Shown: positions 52,866-64,000 of the stretch, one piece after another | How positions within the stretch are numbered: position 1 is the stretch's first letter | How the letters are laid out: each line of letters starts with the position of its first letter | Assembly: GCA_033964015.1 (NCBI GenBank) | Contig: CM066914.1 | Location: 32,905,492 to 32,969,491, forward strand | Origin: Scolanthus callimorphus | Lineage: Eukaryota > Cnidaria > Anthozoa > Actiniaria > Edwardsiidae | Direction: 5' to 3' | Length of the DNA: 64,000 bases | Position numbers and translations under genes: made by a program | The notes under the pieces: generated by a model | Database searches by the model: none | Told to the model about the DNA's origin: nothing | What the model saw: the letters and a program-made list of their open reading frames with translations, nothing else

Positions 52866-53029
52866 CCCTACGGAAGGGCATTGGAAATTCCGGAGGGGTG
52901 GGGGGTCAATTTACCTGATCATCTCCATGCCAATACTGTATTTTCGTTGGAAATTCTAGAGGGGTGGGGGTTCAACTTTTCAACACCCTTCCGTGGAGGG
53001 GATATGGATATTTTCTGGAACCACACAAT
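52866..53029 (+). mobile_element. GGAATTTCCA-type MITE copy
   Basis: GCATTGGAAATTCCGGAGGG, CTCCATGCCAATACTGTAT and the end TTTTCTGGAACCACACA match the family; it lies in the intron between SAM-gene exons 3 and 4. Confidence 0.65.
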
Positions 53030-53372
53030 GTAACTTTTACAAACATGAACAAATGTAAAGTGTCCACGGTCTACGTGCAAAAGGAAATAGCTGTATTGAT
53101 AATTTCTGGAATCACACATTTCGTTATGTTTCTGTTTTTTTTGTTTCAGTTCGATTTGATATTAACATTTTACAAGAACTGGTTTTGTGATCTCATGATA
53201 GTGCAAGATGTCTGGAACTATATAGACCTCAAAGCACAAAAAATGTTGTTGTGTGAGTCAAGAAGATAGTAAACTCATGCTAATGACTTTAATCCTTTAA
53301 GGGATTTGAATGTAGCACTACTATTGATCAATAATTTTCAAACGTTTAACAACAATGGTTTTATTTTTACAG

Positions 53373-53443
53373 AGTAATGTCCGACTAGTGTACAAAAATC
53401 TAAGTGAGGAGGATGAGCAGGCCAAGTGGGATCTTACAAAGCC
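53373..53443 (+). CDS. SAM-domain gene, exon 4
   Basis: Acceptor TTTTTACAG, frame SNVRLVYKNLSEEDEQAKWD then LTKP, donor CC|GTAAGT (phase 2). Phase 0 entry matches the end of exon 3. Confidence 0.55.
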
Positions 53444-54064
53444 GTAAGTGCAGTAAGCATAAGCTGACATGTGGATACTATAAACTAACTCAGCTTTGCT
53501 CATGTGGGTAGAAAATGAGACTATAGTTGAAGTGTTTTGCAGTGCTCTTCTAAGGGATTTTATTCCTTAGATTTTTGATTTGCCCCTCAAATTTAGGTTT
53601 AAGGCATGGAAAGTATGACAAAGCGATGTTTCCTTTAGAGTCCTGCATGGTAGACATTTTAGCAAGTGCATGTGCTACTTTCAAAAATAAATAATATTTT
53701 AAAAGGAATCACCTAAACTTCACCAGCCTATAATTAACTGGAAAACGCTTGAAAATTAAGGGGTTTGGGGACAGATTGAAACAAAACAAATGAGCCTGAA
53801 AAGAAGGAGTGCTTGCAAATAACAATGCTCGCTAAGAAACATTCTCTTAAATAAATCTCTAGATAATGAATGAGGCAATGCCTCATCTGCCTCGTGCTGT
53901 CTATGGCCAAGGCTGTTGCACCATTTTCCTCGTTGAAAATGTGTTATATGCCCAGAAGTTTATTAGATCATACTGTAGTAGTATGATCATGTAGTTCTGT
54001 TGTGCTAATCTGTTTTGGCCATGTGAAAATGTGAGGGTATATCTTTTCTGTTTATTTTCCCTAG

Positions 54065-54153
54065 GTTCAACTGCAAAGAAAATGAAGCGAGCAATATGAA
54101 GATCACTGAGGGAGTGTTGAGTCTCGACAAAAATGGATCTCCTTATTTGAGAG
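54065..54153 (+). CDS. SAM-domain gene, exon 5
   Basis: Acceptor TTTTCCCTAG completes the split proline codon and reads FNCKENEASNMKITEGVLSL, DKNGSPYLR to the donor G|GTATAA. All four joins among the five exons agree in phase, which random frames would rarely do. Downstream exons are expected beyond 54.2 kb; a repeat starts at once in the following intron and none was identified with confidence. Confidence 0.5.
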
Positions 54154-54164
54154 GTATAATCAAA

Positions 54165-54395
54165 CAGCGCAAACGGCTCAACTTTGTTATGCAACAACAC
54201 GTTCGACATTGTTGAACACAACATGTTGTATCCGTTTGCGGCGTGTGTTTACAGTTGTTGCGACTTGTTGCATGATGTTGAACAATGTTTGAAACCCGTC
54301 AAACTTTTGGCAAAACAAGCTTCAACTTTTCTTTTGTCCTGTGACCAGCGAAGCATAACACAACAAAGTTGTGTTCGTTTGCGCTGAACGCTCAA
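54165..54395 (+). repeat. Element rich in AACATGTTG / CAACAA motifs
   Basis: Repeated CAACA/TGTTG words (ACACAACATGTTGTATCCG, TTGTTGCGACTTGTTGC) and the phrase GTTTGCGGCG/TTTGCGCTG. A related stretch at 55893-55906 plus 56276-56390 is interrupted by the MITE at 55907. Confidence 0.5.
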
Positions 54396-54399
54396 CAAA

Positions 54400-55675
54400 G
54401 TTTGACTTGTGCACGCGTATTGTATACTGTATTTATAAAATAACTAAGATAGTACGCGTGCTCTCATTGGTCGACAGGTGTGTTTATATGAGAGTATATA
54501 AACACGGTTGTGACGTCACACCCGGGACGATGTTTGCACTGTCTTCTTTTTTCATTCTTTATACATTTTGACAAAAATGTATCCAAACACTTGAAGCAAT
54601 GAAATTGTGAAAGCAGTGCTGTTTTCTTTTTAGCTATCATTTGTCGTCCCATCCTTAAACCACAAGTTTAAAGAATTGGCTTGTCTTTGACTTTTTTAGT
54701 CAAACGCTAAAAAAGGATTGGATTGTCAACATTTTCGTACGATTATACATGATATTTTTGTCCTCCGACATCCTCTTTCCTCCCTTTATGAAACGACTTC
54801 TGGGAACTTTTTAAAAGTATACAGCTCGTACTAAGAGGAGAAAAACAACACAAATCAAGTTAAGCAACCCAACTAAATTTCTGGATTTGGAGACTTTCGG
54901 CGAATCGGCTAGCAAAATGAAAAAGAACAAGGAAGACCAAATTATTGAATAAATCACAATTTATTTCATTACGTTCCTATTCAATTATTCAAAATGATGA
55001 TCTTTCACAAGCCGAGTAGGTAAAGAATCGTTTGCTAGCAAGTTCACAAGAGTTGAAGCATTAACAAAACATGAAATTCTTACCGGCGATCGGCGATCGG
55101 CGATCGGCGAACATCGACGGCACTGTCGACGAAACTTTGACTTGAGTTGCTTCAAAAATTCAATACCATCGAGTGACAGTTCATGGACATTCGTTCATGC
55201 CATCAGCAACAATTGAAGCCTCCATAGTATCATTCCAGTCTGGTATTTAACATTTTGCTTGATTTGAAGATCGAAACAAGACACGCTATTTTTGCTTTTT
55301 CAATGCCGAATTCGCCTTTCCAAAACTCGGCAAGTCAACACGAAGGCCGTTCTTGTATGGAAAATTCCTTCGGCTTTGCAATTCTTAACCCGTACATCCC
55401 TTCATTGACATTCGCTTATGCTTCAATTACCATAAACACCATAGAAGAGGTCAATAAAGTCGTGAAATGTTTCTTAGAAAGCAGTTTTCTCTCGCCTCAC
55501 CTTCGCAAAACTTCCAGCCAACTGAGTGAAAAACTTGAACAGATGCAATATAACACGCCCTCTGATTGGCCCATTCAGGCCGTCGCGCGGTAAGGAGAAT
55601 TTATATGTTCACACAGAATGTTGAAATAAATTCATTTTAAATCTTTCGCTTCAAAAAGTGAAAGATATTTTATAA
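54400..55675. other. No confident feature
   Basis: A 9-bp microrepeat (GGCGATCGG, three to four copies) lies at 55083-55112. A 113-codon frame at 55255-55593 is open but unsupported by splice sites or motifs; it could conceivably be a further exon of the SAM-domain gene. Confidence 0.3.
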
Positions 55676-55828
55676 AAGCAATAGAGAACTTTTTCCCAGT
55701 ATCTACATACTCTGATGCAAACATCGACCTTCGGTCTCGTGGCTGCATAACTGTCTCGAATTCTCCCAACCTCCCCTCGTGTTTGAATCAGAGTATGTAG
55801 ACACGGAAAAAGTTCTCTATTGCTTAAC
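55676..55828. mobile_element. MITE with 46-bp arms
   Basis: AGCAATAGAGAACTTTTTCC, then ATCTACATACTCTGAT, at 55678-55720 is matched in reverse at 55783-55827. The arms are well conserved; the loop is about 60 bp. Confidence 0.75.
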
Positions 55829-55906
55829 TATAGAAATAGTGTAAACAAGTAGGTTTTTGCCCAGAATGCATCGCATCGCCAGCGAGGCAAAAACAATGTT
55901 GTGACG

Positions 55907-56275
55907 GACAGAGCGGAAATTACCAAAAATGAAATGTCTAACTTATATATAAGCTGAAGATGCTGTATACAAAGAGTTTGTGTGACCAAAAGCTTAATTC
56001 CAGTTTTTAAAGAAATTTGAAAAATATAACTTTTAGATATGATCGACCAAAGTTTGCATAATTTCTGATCAAAATTCTAATTCTCCCTTAAAATTGCACA
56101 AAAACAAAAGTTTAAAGCCTAATATCTCAAAGACGGATCCATTAGAAAAAAGTCACTTTTGCTATTTTGTTTTCCATCAAATGAGGAGTCTGCATGCAAA
56201 ATATCAAGCTTATATGAGTTAACCCGACCTTACTATTTGCAATTTAGTGATTTTAGCAGGTTTTTCCGCTCTATC
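55907..56275 (-). mobile_element. GACAGAGCGG-family MITE, copy 2 (inverted)
   Basis: Termini GACAGAGCGGAAATTACC and GGTTTTTCCGCTCTATC. Flanks GTTGTGAC and GTTGAGAC differ at one of eight bases, consistent with an aged 8-bp duplication. It inserted into an AACATGTTG-type repeat. Confidence 0.8.
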
Positions 56276-57189
56276 GTTGAGACATGTTCTATTCATTTGC
56301 GGCGACGTGCAACATTCAACAACATACAAACAACATCGTTGCTGCAACAAGGTTGACAAATGTTGAGTCTGTTTGCGCCAGGCTTTGAAGATATAGAGAA
56401 ATAGTTATCACGAGCTGCCCACACCTTTTCTTAGAATGGTTTGAATGAAATAATTCTACTGTCAAGTACTGTTTTTTTTTCTAAAACAACAGTTTGATCC
56501 AGAAGTCGTTTCAGAACTTTCACTACAGCCTCAGTTGTACTAAAGTTGCTCTGAAACAAAAATACAGAAGAAAATTTGAGATTCCCTTAATGATACCACT
56601 TGTTTTTAACCATCTTTCACATCCTAATATTTTGGTTTGTTTGTTTGAGTGCTGCTAACTCAACTGGGACCACCCCTGGTTTAATTAATCATAGAAAGTT
56701 GTGCTATAATGCTTTTATGATATAGCGGGGGAGAAAATTTTATTGGTGAAATAGAGCATAGATTTCGACCAATCAGAGCGCGCATTATATTGTAGCTATA
56801 TTATAATTGGCAATAACAAATCTGATTGTTTACATATATGGATTTTTGAAAGCAAAAAAAATATTTTATGCGAGCTCCCTGATTTCTTGGTTATAATCGT
56901 ATGTATTGCGTGACATTGCGTTACGCTGAGTTGGGCCTATGGAGGATTTGGTGCAATTGACTCCCCTCTAGCGCTCTTAGCGTTATTTAATACAACCATG
57001 TGAGCTCTGACTTCACTCACTGCATGGTTGTACCTTCAGACTCACGTTTTCAAAATTCAGGACTCCTTTTTATACCTTCTTCGCCTTCCTCGTACGGTAA
57101 GTTACCTATATATCTTTACATTTATAACTCTTGTGTACCCGGGGGTTCCGGAGGATTTATAGTTATCGGTTTTCGGCGCTTTAAAAGCT
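56276..57189. other. Repeat pieces and unassigned DNA
   Basis: 56276-56390 continues the TGTTG-rich repeat; 56768-56812 is a copy of the CCAATCAGAGCGCG terminus (see 46005-46045). Nothing else was recognised. Confidence 0.4.
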
Positions 57190-57226
57190 TAATATAGATT
57201 TAGCCACTGGCTAAAAGCGGAGCTCC
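57190..57226 (+). repeat. LE terminus, copy 6 (interrupted)
   Basis: TAATATAGATTTAGCC, hairpin, AAAAGCGGAGCTCC, then a diverged GGGTTGCCCATGTGA. The body is interrupted at 57303 by a MITE. No RE found within 1.5 kb. Confidence 0.65.
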
Positions 57227-57302
57227 CAGTTTTTCCGAGTACGAATGAAACAGGGTTGCCCATGTGACCATAAAGAAATATATTGACAAAATTATCTTGA
57301 GA

Positions 57303-57685
57303 GACAGAGCGGAAATGACCTGTTTAGATCACTAAATTTCAAATAATAAGGTCAGGTTAACTCAGAAAAGCTTGTTTTTTTTGCATACAGACTTCTTGTC
57401 TTATTAGAAAAAAAATATCAAAAATGACTTTTTTCTAATGGATCCGTCTTTGAGATATTAGGCTTTAAACTTTGGTTTCTGTGCCATTTTATGGGAGAAT
57501 TGGTACTTTGATCAGGAATTCTGCAAACTTTGGTCAATCATATCTAAAATTCATATTCTTCAAATTTCTTGAAAATTTGGAATTATGCCTTTGGTCATAG
57601 AAACTCTTTGTATATGGAATCTTGAGCTTATATATTTAAATATAGCGAAGTTAGACATTTCATTTTTGGTCATTTCCGCTCTGTC
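57303..57685 (+). mobile_element. GACAGAGCGG-family MITE, copy 3 with perfect target duplication
   Basis: Termini GACAGAGCGGAAATGACC and GGTCATTTCCGCTCTGTC are perfect 18-bp inverted repeats. ATCTTGAGA flanks both sides exactly (57294-57302, 57686-57694). This is the youngest-looking copy in the window and sits inside an LE/RE remnant. Confidence 0.9.
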
Positions 57686-57936
57686 ATCTTGAGATGTATA
57701 CAGGTATACGGGAGACTATAAACTCTCCCAGTGACTCTAACAAAGCACAGAACTGCGGTTAAGAGAAAAGCTATTATTTGTGCTTTGTGTCATTCAAGAA
57801 ATAACCCATCATAGGGATGAGCAGAGAAAGTAAGAATAGTCACTTGCCATCTCTATTTCCTATTCATCCTCCTTTGCATTTATTGGAAATTCCAATGGTA
57901 AGGAAAGGAACGTTTTTCTTCTTCTTGGAAAGTGGG

Positions 57937-57950
57937 GGGGGGGGGGGGGG
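57937..57950. repeat. Short poly-G tract
   Basis: Uninterrupted G run in otherwise unassigned DNA; length likely unreliable. Confidence 0.8.
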
Positions 57951-58598
57951 GTCATAAGGGGAGGGCTATACCTATGTGTGAGCATTTCAGGGGAGGCTCA
58001 CAGCACTCTTTATGTTGCTTTCCATTCAATTGGTCAATATTTTAAATGGACTACCTTAGAACTACTAATACTACTTAAGATATACACTCAATTTAAATTT
58101 GATGATGCAAAGTTTACTCGGAGGGCTTGAACCAGTTGTACCTTTTCTAGTCCCATGCAGATGGGGAAAAAACAGTCCTCTTCTCCCTTCCCCTAAGAAA
58201 ACTACCTATCCTATGTGCAAAATACCACCATGGAGAGAAGAGCATGCTTATTCTGATATTACACAATTTATGTAACAATAAAATTATAACAAGCTAGAGG
58301 TTCATTTGGGCTAGATTTACATTATTATAAGATCATAGTGTGAATGAGGAGTCTTTCAGTTTATGGAAATATAGAGCAAGTAATCTATTGTTTTAGTGTT
58401 CACCAACCAGATGAACCAATAATATTGGATAAATACTCTAATCAAAAACACAAGACTGAGACAGGGTCTAGCGCATGCTATGCTAATTGCTTTGTGCATC
58501 ATTTTACAATCCTCAGCTATTGCACCCTCATCAGCTGGTTTAGACTAATTTAACATAAAACTGGATGATGGATTACATCCTTAAAATTATAGCAGCAA

Positions 58599-58831
58599 TG
58601 TACTACCATTTTTCATCCATCCATGAAGTGTGATGATTGTGAAGTGTGAAAGATTTACTTTTCAAAGGTGCACATTTTGTCAAAGTAGTCACACTTTTCG
58701 CTCTCTGATTGTCTGAAAAATAACGGTCAAAACTGCAGCCATCGGTGAAGGAGAAACATGACACATGCACACTTGAAAAGTAAACCCTCTTGAAAAAATG
58801 TCACACTTCATGGATGGATCACATGGTAGTA
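58599..58831. mobile_element. MITE with about 31-bp TIRs
   Basis: TACTACCATTTTTCATCCAT and CATGAAGTGTGA at the left are matched in reverse at 58801-58831. An inner inverted pair (TTTACTTTTCAAAGGTGCAC / TGCACACTTGAAAAGTAAA) extends the fold. AATG flanks both sides, a possible 4-bp duplication. Confidence 0.7.
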
Positions 58832-58861
58832 AATGCATTAAAGTGATTCTGGATGGACGAG

Positions 58862-58903
58862 CTCGTGGTGGTGGTGGTGGGGGGGGGGGGGGGGGAGGGG
58901 GAG
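58862..58903. repeat. (GGT)n and poly-G tract
   Basis: GGTGGTGGTGGTG followed by a G run and AGGGGGAG. Microsatellite. Confidence 0.85.
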
Positions 58904-61900
58904 TGTATCCTTCACTAATCAGCAACGGTTCATGTTTTCTCTAAACGATCCCCTCCCCCCCCTTCACACAGACACACACATTGCCATACATATTCTCTGA
59001 AGATCCCCCTCACTTCAGAGTCTTCTCCGCAGTCCATGTACAGTAATACTGTTGATATTATTTTTGACTTGTGCCATATGGCCTGTCCAAGGCAAGAACC
59101 ATGTCTCTGGCCGCTGCCCTGATGCTGAAATTGAAAGAGAATAACCAATAACTCTGGTGAACCTAAACACAGATGATCTTGTATGTCCAAGTCTTAAATA
59201 CCATGCATGGCTAAGCATACAAGGAGCAGATCCAGGAGTTTCAGAAAGGGGTGGGCAAATAGTGATAATAGGGCCAAAAGTTCCAGTAAATGTATCGGAA
59301 AATCTCCCCCAAAAAGGGGGCAGTGATCCCTCGGCCCCCTCACCATGCAAATTTAAGTAGTGAACATACTGGAGCCCCCTTGTCATTCTAAAAGCCATAA
59401 AAATTATGAATTGATCAAATCAAGAATGAATGAAATGATTGATATTTTTTTTTTGTCTACTCAAGGAGTTTTTATGTGAGATGCAACTCAAACAACCAGT
59501 GGCAGGTTCTTTGAGAAGCATTTTTACACTGTCTAGTTTCATTGGACATTAAAGTCGATGAAATTGCATAGATTTCATCGAATTCTTACTAAAAAAAAAG
59601 GATGGCCTTCATCGAACAAACACAAATAGAATGAACTATAAAAACTTTCAATTTATAACCATGAAGTACCAAACTCTGCCATGTTAATTCACTTTCACTG
59701 AATTTTACATAATTATAGCCCTGATTTATAAATCTTATCTTCAGATTGGGCTTGTAGAATTTAGTCAAACTTCGGTTCCAGGTAAGCAATCAGTCAATCT
59801 CGAGGTACCGTAGAGCATTTTAGAAAAAAAATGTCAATACAGTCGAAACTGGTGTGAGTAGAAATAGGCGTGGCCCAATTGTCACATGATACTAACTCTG
59901 ATCTCCCCAACTTTTGTACTGACATGTATTTTCATGTCTTGGGTAGTATTTGTGTTACATATATTGACTGTGCCATAAAAATCAACATGCTTTTATATGA
60001 AAGATTCAAAATTGGTTGGCATGGGTGCAAAATTACTGGGTCGATCCACCTTAAGCTTTTAACTACTGAAGTATTTTCCCTAAAATCTTTCTTTTTGGGG
60101 GCAAACAGGACCAGAACAGACACAACCCTGCCCATTTTTGCATATCAGTGCCGAATTCCTGGGTTTCCTGTGTTTTATGGAGAGGAAGGCTGGGGCTTCT
60201 TTAGAGGTTTACCGCTCACTCATAACTTACTTTTCGTTGGTGGAAAGCCCTCGCACAGGTTACACATTGAAAAAATGCCACAAAATACAACCAAAATTCC
60301 ACTCAGAAGAGGCCATAGGACATCATTAAGTCTATTATGGACAATACATTTGTGCTGTGCTTAAGAAAGAAGTATGGCTGACGGGTTTAATTCACTTTTT
60401 CCACTGTTCTTCTGAGAGCTGTTGAAAACTTTTGGTGAAAGAAACCCTGCCTCCTTTCTAGTGGAATCTTTTTGCTCAGCAAAGAATTCGGTTGAATCTG
60501 TGTTTGAGACATAAAAAGCAAGCAGCTGAGAGTAGTTTAGCTTTTAAATGTCGCAGGGCAAAAACACTCTTTTGTCTAACCTGTCAATACAGGGGGGAAC
60601 CGCTGTGAAATTTCATTGGTTTACCACAGCTAATCCCGAGCGCTAGGGTTTTGCGTTGCCTTGTTGTTCAGTTGCTTCAAATTTCAAAGCGCCATATTTT
60701 CCTTGAATATACACTTGCAGAAGAGAAACTTCAGGTCAGAGCTAAGGATTAAAGGTACTTTTAAGTTAAACCTGTGGGTTGTTGATTGTGTTTGATTTAG
60801 TCGAGAAATTAATGTGAAAAAATGGCTCCTTGTGCTCAGTCTAGCGTGTGATTTTGCATGCCCAAAATTGTGTGTTATTTTGTGAAATTATGTGATTGAG
60901 AAATCTGAGCCTCTGGTCCACTCAGCCTCTCTGGTCAGTAGAAAAATCACTCTTTTACACAATTTATCAGAGATCAAGTATCAATTTGCCGTGATTTTGA
61001 TAGTAGAGCCTTCCACGTTCCTGCATGTAGCAATGGCCGGTTTTGGCCGGTTCAGTAGTCAAAGGGTTAAGCAGCCACTTGGCTCGGCAGTCCTGAGGTA
61101 GCACTGTGTATTAAGCAATGTCATAGAGTGGGAGGCAAGAGGCCTCTGAGGAGAAGAACAACAGGAACCCTGGACATGGTAAAGGACACTCTTATATGAA
61201 GGACCTGCCTTAAAGGGCAGACCACTAGGGAGAGAGAGAGACTACCGGTATAATAAGAAATACATTTTGGCAACAAAGAAGAAGGAAAAGCAGTTTAGTA
61301 AAGCACAAGCTTTTACACTGAACCATGTTGCTAAAAAAGAAGAAAACATTTTTGTGATTGACAAAATAAATATTGGTCATTATAAAAAAAAAACAGTCTT
61401 TTAAATTTCCCACTTTGAATACGATGTATTGAAAATAGATTTTGAAGCATTTCAATCGGCTTCATGTCAAGGGAAACATTACTTATTCTGTGATGTAGAA
61501 GCAGAATGATGCAAGTATGCTCAGCGTGGGGATAATACAAGAAAATTTAAAAGCACATGGTGACTATTCACCAATATTTACCAGATTTCAGGATTATGGT
61601 TTCAACTAAACTCAGTCACCCATTTTTACTGGAAGTTTTAAGAAATGCGACAAACAAACTAAGGAAGAAAAGTAATATTCGACATTATACTGGATTTACA
61701 AGCTTGGAAAAACTAGACAATGTCCATAATGTGTTTCCCTACAGTGAAATATGGATGTGACGTGGCTTACTGGGGTACGGAAACTGGGCGAAGAAAAAAA
61801 TAAACACTTGCACTCTGTAAGTGACTTCGTAGCAAAAGAGGTCTATTGTTTTAGTATAATTACTCAAGCGACATTTAATATTTTAGACAAAAAAAATCGG

Positions 61901-62382
61901 ATTTAGGAGAATTTTTGTTTTAGTTTCTTGTAAGTAAGTGTGCGGGCAATCCCCAATGCTTTCAATGTGAATATAGCAAAATATTCCGAACCTCTCGACC
62001 AATCAGTGCGCAGAATCGTTTTAGTAATTATACTAATATTAATTATGGGTTTTTCAAACAAATAATCTAGATTTTGAAATTACCTCTCCCCACTTTCCAA
62101 TATAAAAGTGCCAAGTGCCTGACCCAAGGATTTATGGTAGTTTTTGGTGTGTTGTGCGGATTTCAGATGATTGTCATGAGTAATTCGCAATTACTTTGTA
62201 ATTACTAACTCCTATAGGTATTACTCAGAATAAACTTAATTACTTTGCGAGTGGTTTCACTACAGTCATATGAAAATTCTGGCTTCATTCGGTAAGGTTT
62301 TATCAGTTAATACGTATAGAAATTGATTCTCATGATACGGAAGCATACAATAGAACATGACTTAAGTAAGGGTCGGGACAAA
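58904..62382. other. Largely unassigned DNA
   Basis: 59218-59365 (GGAGCAGATCCAGGAGTTTC, ending in CCCCCTC/GGCCCCCTCACC) looks like part of a MITE. A 164-codon frame at 59870-60364 lacks recognisable motifs and is not claimed as a gene. No splice-supported exons were found. Confidence 0.35.
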
Positions 62383-62432
62383 ACGTGGCCTAGGCCATGG
62401 CCTACCCTGTGGCCTACCCTATGGCCTACCCT
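62383..62432 (+). repeat. 12-bp tandem repeat GTGGCCTACCCT
   Basis: Three copies of (G/A)TGGCCTACCCT preceded by the palindrome GGCCTAGGCC. Confidence 0.75.
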
Positions 62433-62529
62433 GTATTTTCTTTTTAAAGCTCTGAAAACAGGTAAACTCAAAATATAATGCCTCCTGACAGGTAGTCAAC
62501 ATAAACAAACACATAAACAACCTGTCAAT

Positions 62530-64000
62530 CAAATATTTGTGACGTCATTACTAACGTTTTCTCCTAAAAATGCTATTCAACCGCCAAATTTTATCCAACA
62601 AATTATTTTGCACATCGGTTATTGACACCTGTCAATTACAATGTGATGACGTCATCGATCACGTGATTTCACAAAACTGCTTATAACTCCACGAATTTTC
62701 AAAGTAAGACCGTCAAAATTTGTCAACATCCCCTCTGGCACATTGCCAACTGGCACATATCAATCAAAATGTGATGACGTCATCGATCACGTGATTTCAC
62801 AAAACTGCTTATAACTCCGCGAATTTCCAAAGTAAGACCGTCAAACTTTGTCAACATCCCCTCTGGCACATTGCCAACTGGCACATATCAATCAAAATGT
62901 GATGACGTCATCGATCACGTGATTTCACAAAACTGCTTATAACTCCGCCAATTTTTAGAGTAAGACCGTCAAACTTTGTCAATATCCCTCTGGCACAGTG
63001 CCAATTGGCACACATCAGTCACAATGCGACGGCGTCATCGATCACGTGATTTCACAAAACTGCTCATAACTCCGCGAATTTGTAGAATACGGCCATCAAA
63101 CTTTGACAACATCCCCTCTGGCACATTGCAATTATCACATAGCAATCAAAATGTGATGACGTCATAGATCACATGATTTCAAATACTGCTTATAACTCCG
63201 CCAATTTTCAAAAGACATCGCAAACTTTGTCAGTGTTTCATCTCGAGCAATGACAATTGACACCTATCAATCAAAATATAGTGACGTCACCGGTCACATT
63301 GTTTCACAGCACTCCAATTTTCATGGATTTGTACAATACCTTGAATTCACAGAGTTACAAGCAGTTTTGTTAATTCGCGTGATCGATGATGTCATCACAT
63401 ATAAATTGACTCTTGTCATTTGACAATAGTCCAAAGGGATTCAGTTGTTAACAAAGTTTGACGGCCTTTTTCTAACAATTCGCGGAGTTATAAGCGGTTT
63501 TGTGAAATCACGTGATCGATGACGTCATCACATTTTGATTGATATGTGCCAATTTGCAATGTGCCAGAGGGGATGTTGACAAAGTTTGACGGCCGTATTC
63601 TGCAAATTCGCGGAGTTATGAGCAGTTTTGTGAAATCACGTGATCTATGACGTCATCGCGTTGTGATTGATATGTGCCAGTTCGCAATGTACCAGAGGGG
63701 ATGTTGACAAAGTTTGACGGTCTTACTCTAAAAATTCGCGGAGTTATAAGCAGTTTTGTAAAATCACGTGATCGATGACGACATCACATTGTAATTGACA
63801 GGTGTTAATGACCGATGTGCGAAATAATTTGTTGGTAAAATTTGGCGGTTGTATATTAGAAATTCGCAGAGTTAAAAACATTTTTAGGAGATAACGTTAG
63901 TAATGAGGTCACAAATGTTTGATTGACGGGTTGTTTATGCGTTTGTTTTAGGAGATAACGTTAGTAATGACGTCACAAATGTTTGATTGACGGGTTGTTT
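62530..64000. repeat. Palindromic CRE/E-box minisatellite array D, cut by window end
   Basis: The left arm has six units starting near 62643, 62771, 62899, 63026, 63153 and 63281 (127-128-bp period), each with GTGATGACGTCATCGATCAC and GTGATTTCAC. The right arm has four inverted units near 63379, 63510, 63637 and 63764, then the inverted flank (GGAGATAACGTTAGTAATGA) duplicated at 63881 and 63950. The centre is near 63340-63370. Motifs AAAGTTTGAC and GGAGTTATAAG parallel the AAGTTTGG and GAGATAT words of arrays A-C. Confidence 0.88.

Noticed and set aside
10846..57226. Hammerhead ribozyme in the LE hairpins (as in Penelope-like elements or retrozymes)
   Set aside because: The LE hairpin lacks CTGATGA and GAAA core sequences at the required positions.
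59870..60364. 164-codon plus-strand frame
   Set aside because: Composition and hydrophobicity look random, with no recognisable motif, start context or neighbouring exons.

Overview
The window reads as AT-rich, repeat-dense nuclear DNA of an animal, most likely an anthozoan cnidarian (a stony coral or close relative). The basis is family-level: a DIRS-type tyrosine-recombinase (YR) retrotransposon, a second DIRS/Ngaro-like pol with a CCCH-finger gag, a remnant resembling Crypton-derived DUF3504 genes, intron-containing multicopy genes that look like families I associate with cnidarian genomes, and very many inverted-repeat elements. There are no bacterial-style operons. No rRNA or tRNA gene was recognised; a covariance search could not be run. 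Species cannot be fixed from the sequence.

Layout. 0-7.8 kb: hairpin and TIR elements, a tandemly duplicated 385-bp block, a 90-bp minisatellite, nested palindromes. 8-10 kb: remains of a minus-strand multi-exon gene. 10.7-14.7 kb: small palindromes and a DUF3504-like fragment. 14.7-24.6 kb: the centrepiece, a hairpin-ended element family (called LE/RE here) filled with ~128-bp minisatellites that each carry a CRE-like dyad (TGACGTCATCGATGACGTCA) next to a CACGTG box. A 4.6-kb DIRS element sits inside one array without disturbing its 128-bp phase, and one complete LE/RE element lies in the intron of an uncharacterised transposase-like gene (23.1-27.1 kb). 29-32.4 kb: minus-strand exon candidates surrounding a 1.53-kb Foldback-like element whose arms are 20-bp tandem repeats. 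33.8-35.2 kb: another LE/RE element. 38.7-41.5 kb: a decayed plus-strand multi-exon gene. 41.6-44.2 kb: a second YR-type retroelement with a visible YLDD motif. 47.5-54.2 kb: a plus-strand gene whose exons join in phase and encode a SAM domain. 54-62 kb: mostly MITEs and unassigned DNA. 62.5-64 kb: a large palindrome of a second, 128-bp CRE/E-box minisatellite, cut by the window end.

Most coding sequence belongs to mobile or formerly mobile elements. The SAM-domain gene is the best candidate for an ordinary host gene. Several reading frames are broken by single-base deletions, which could be real decay or residual assembly indels; the sequence alone cannot separate these.
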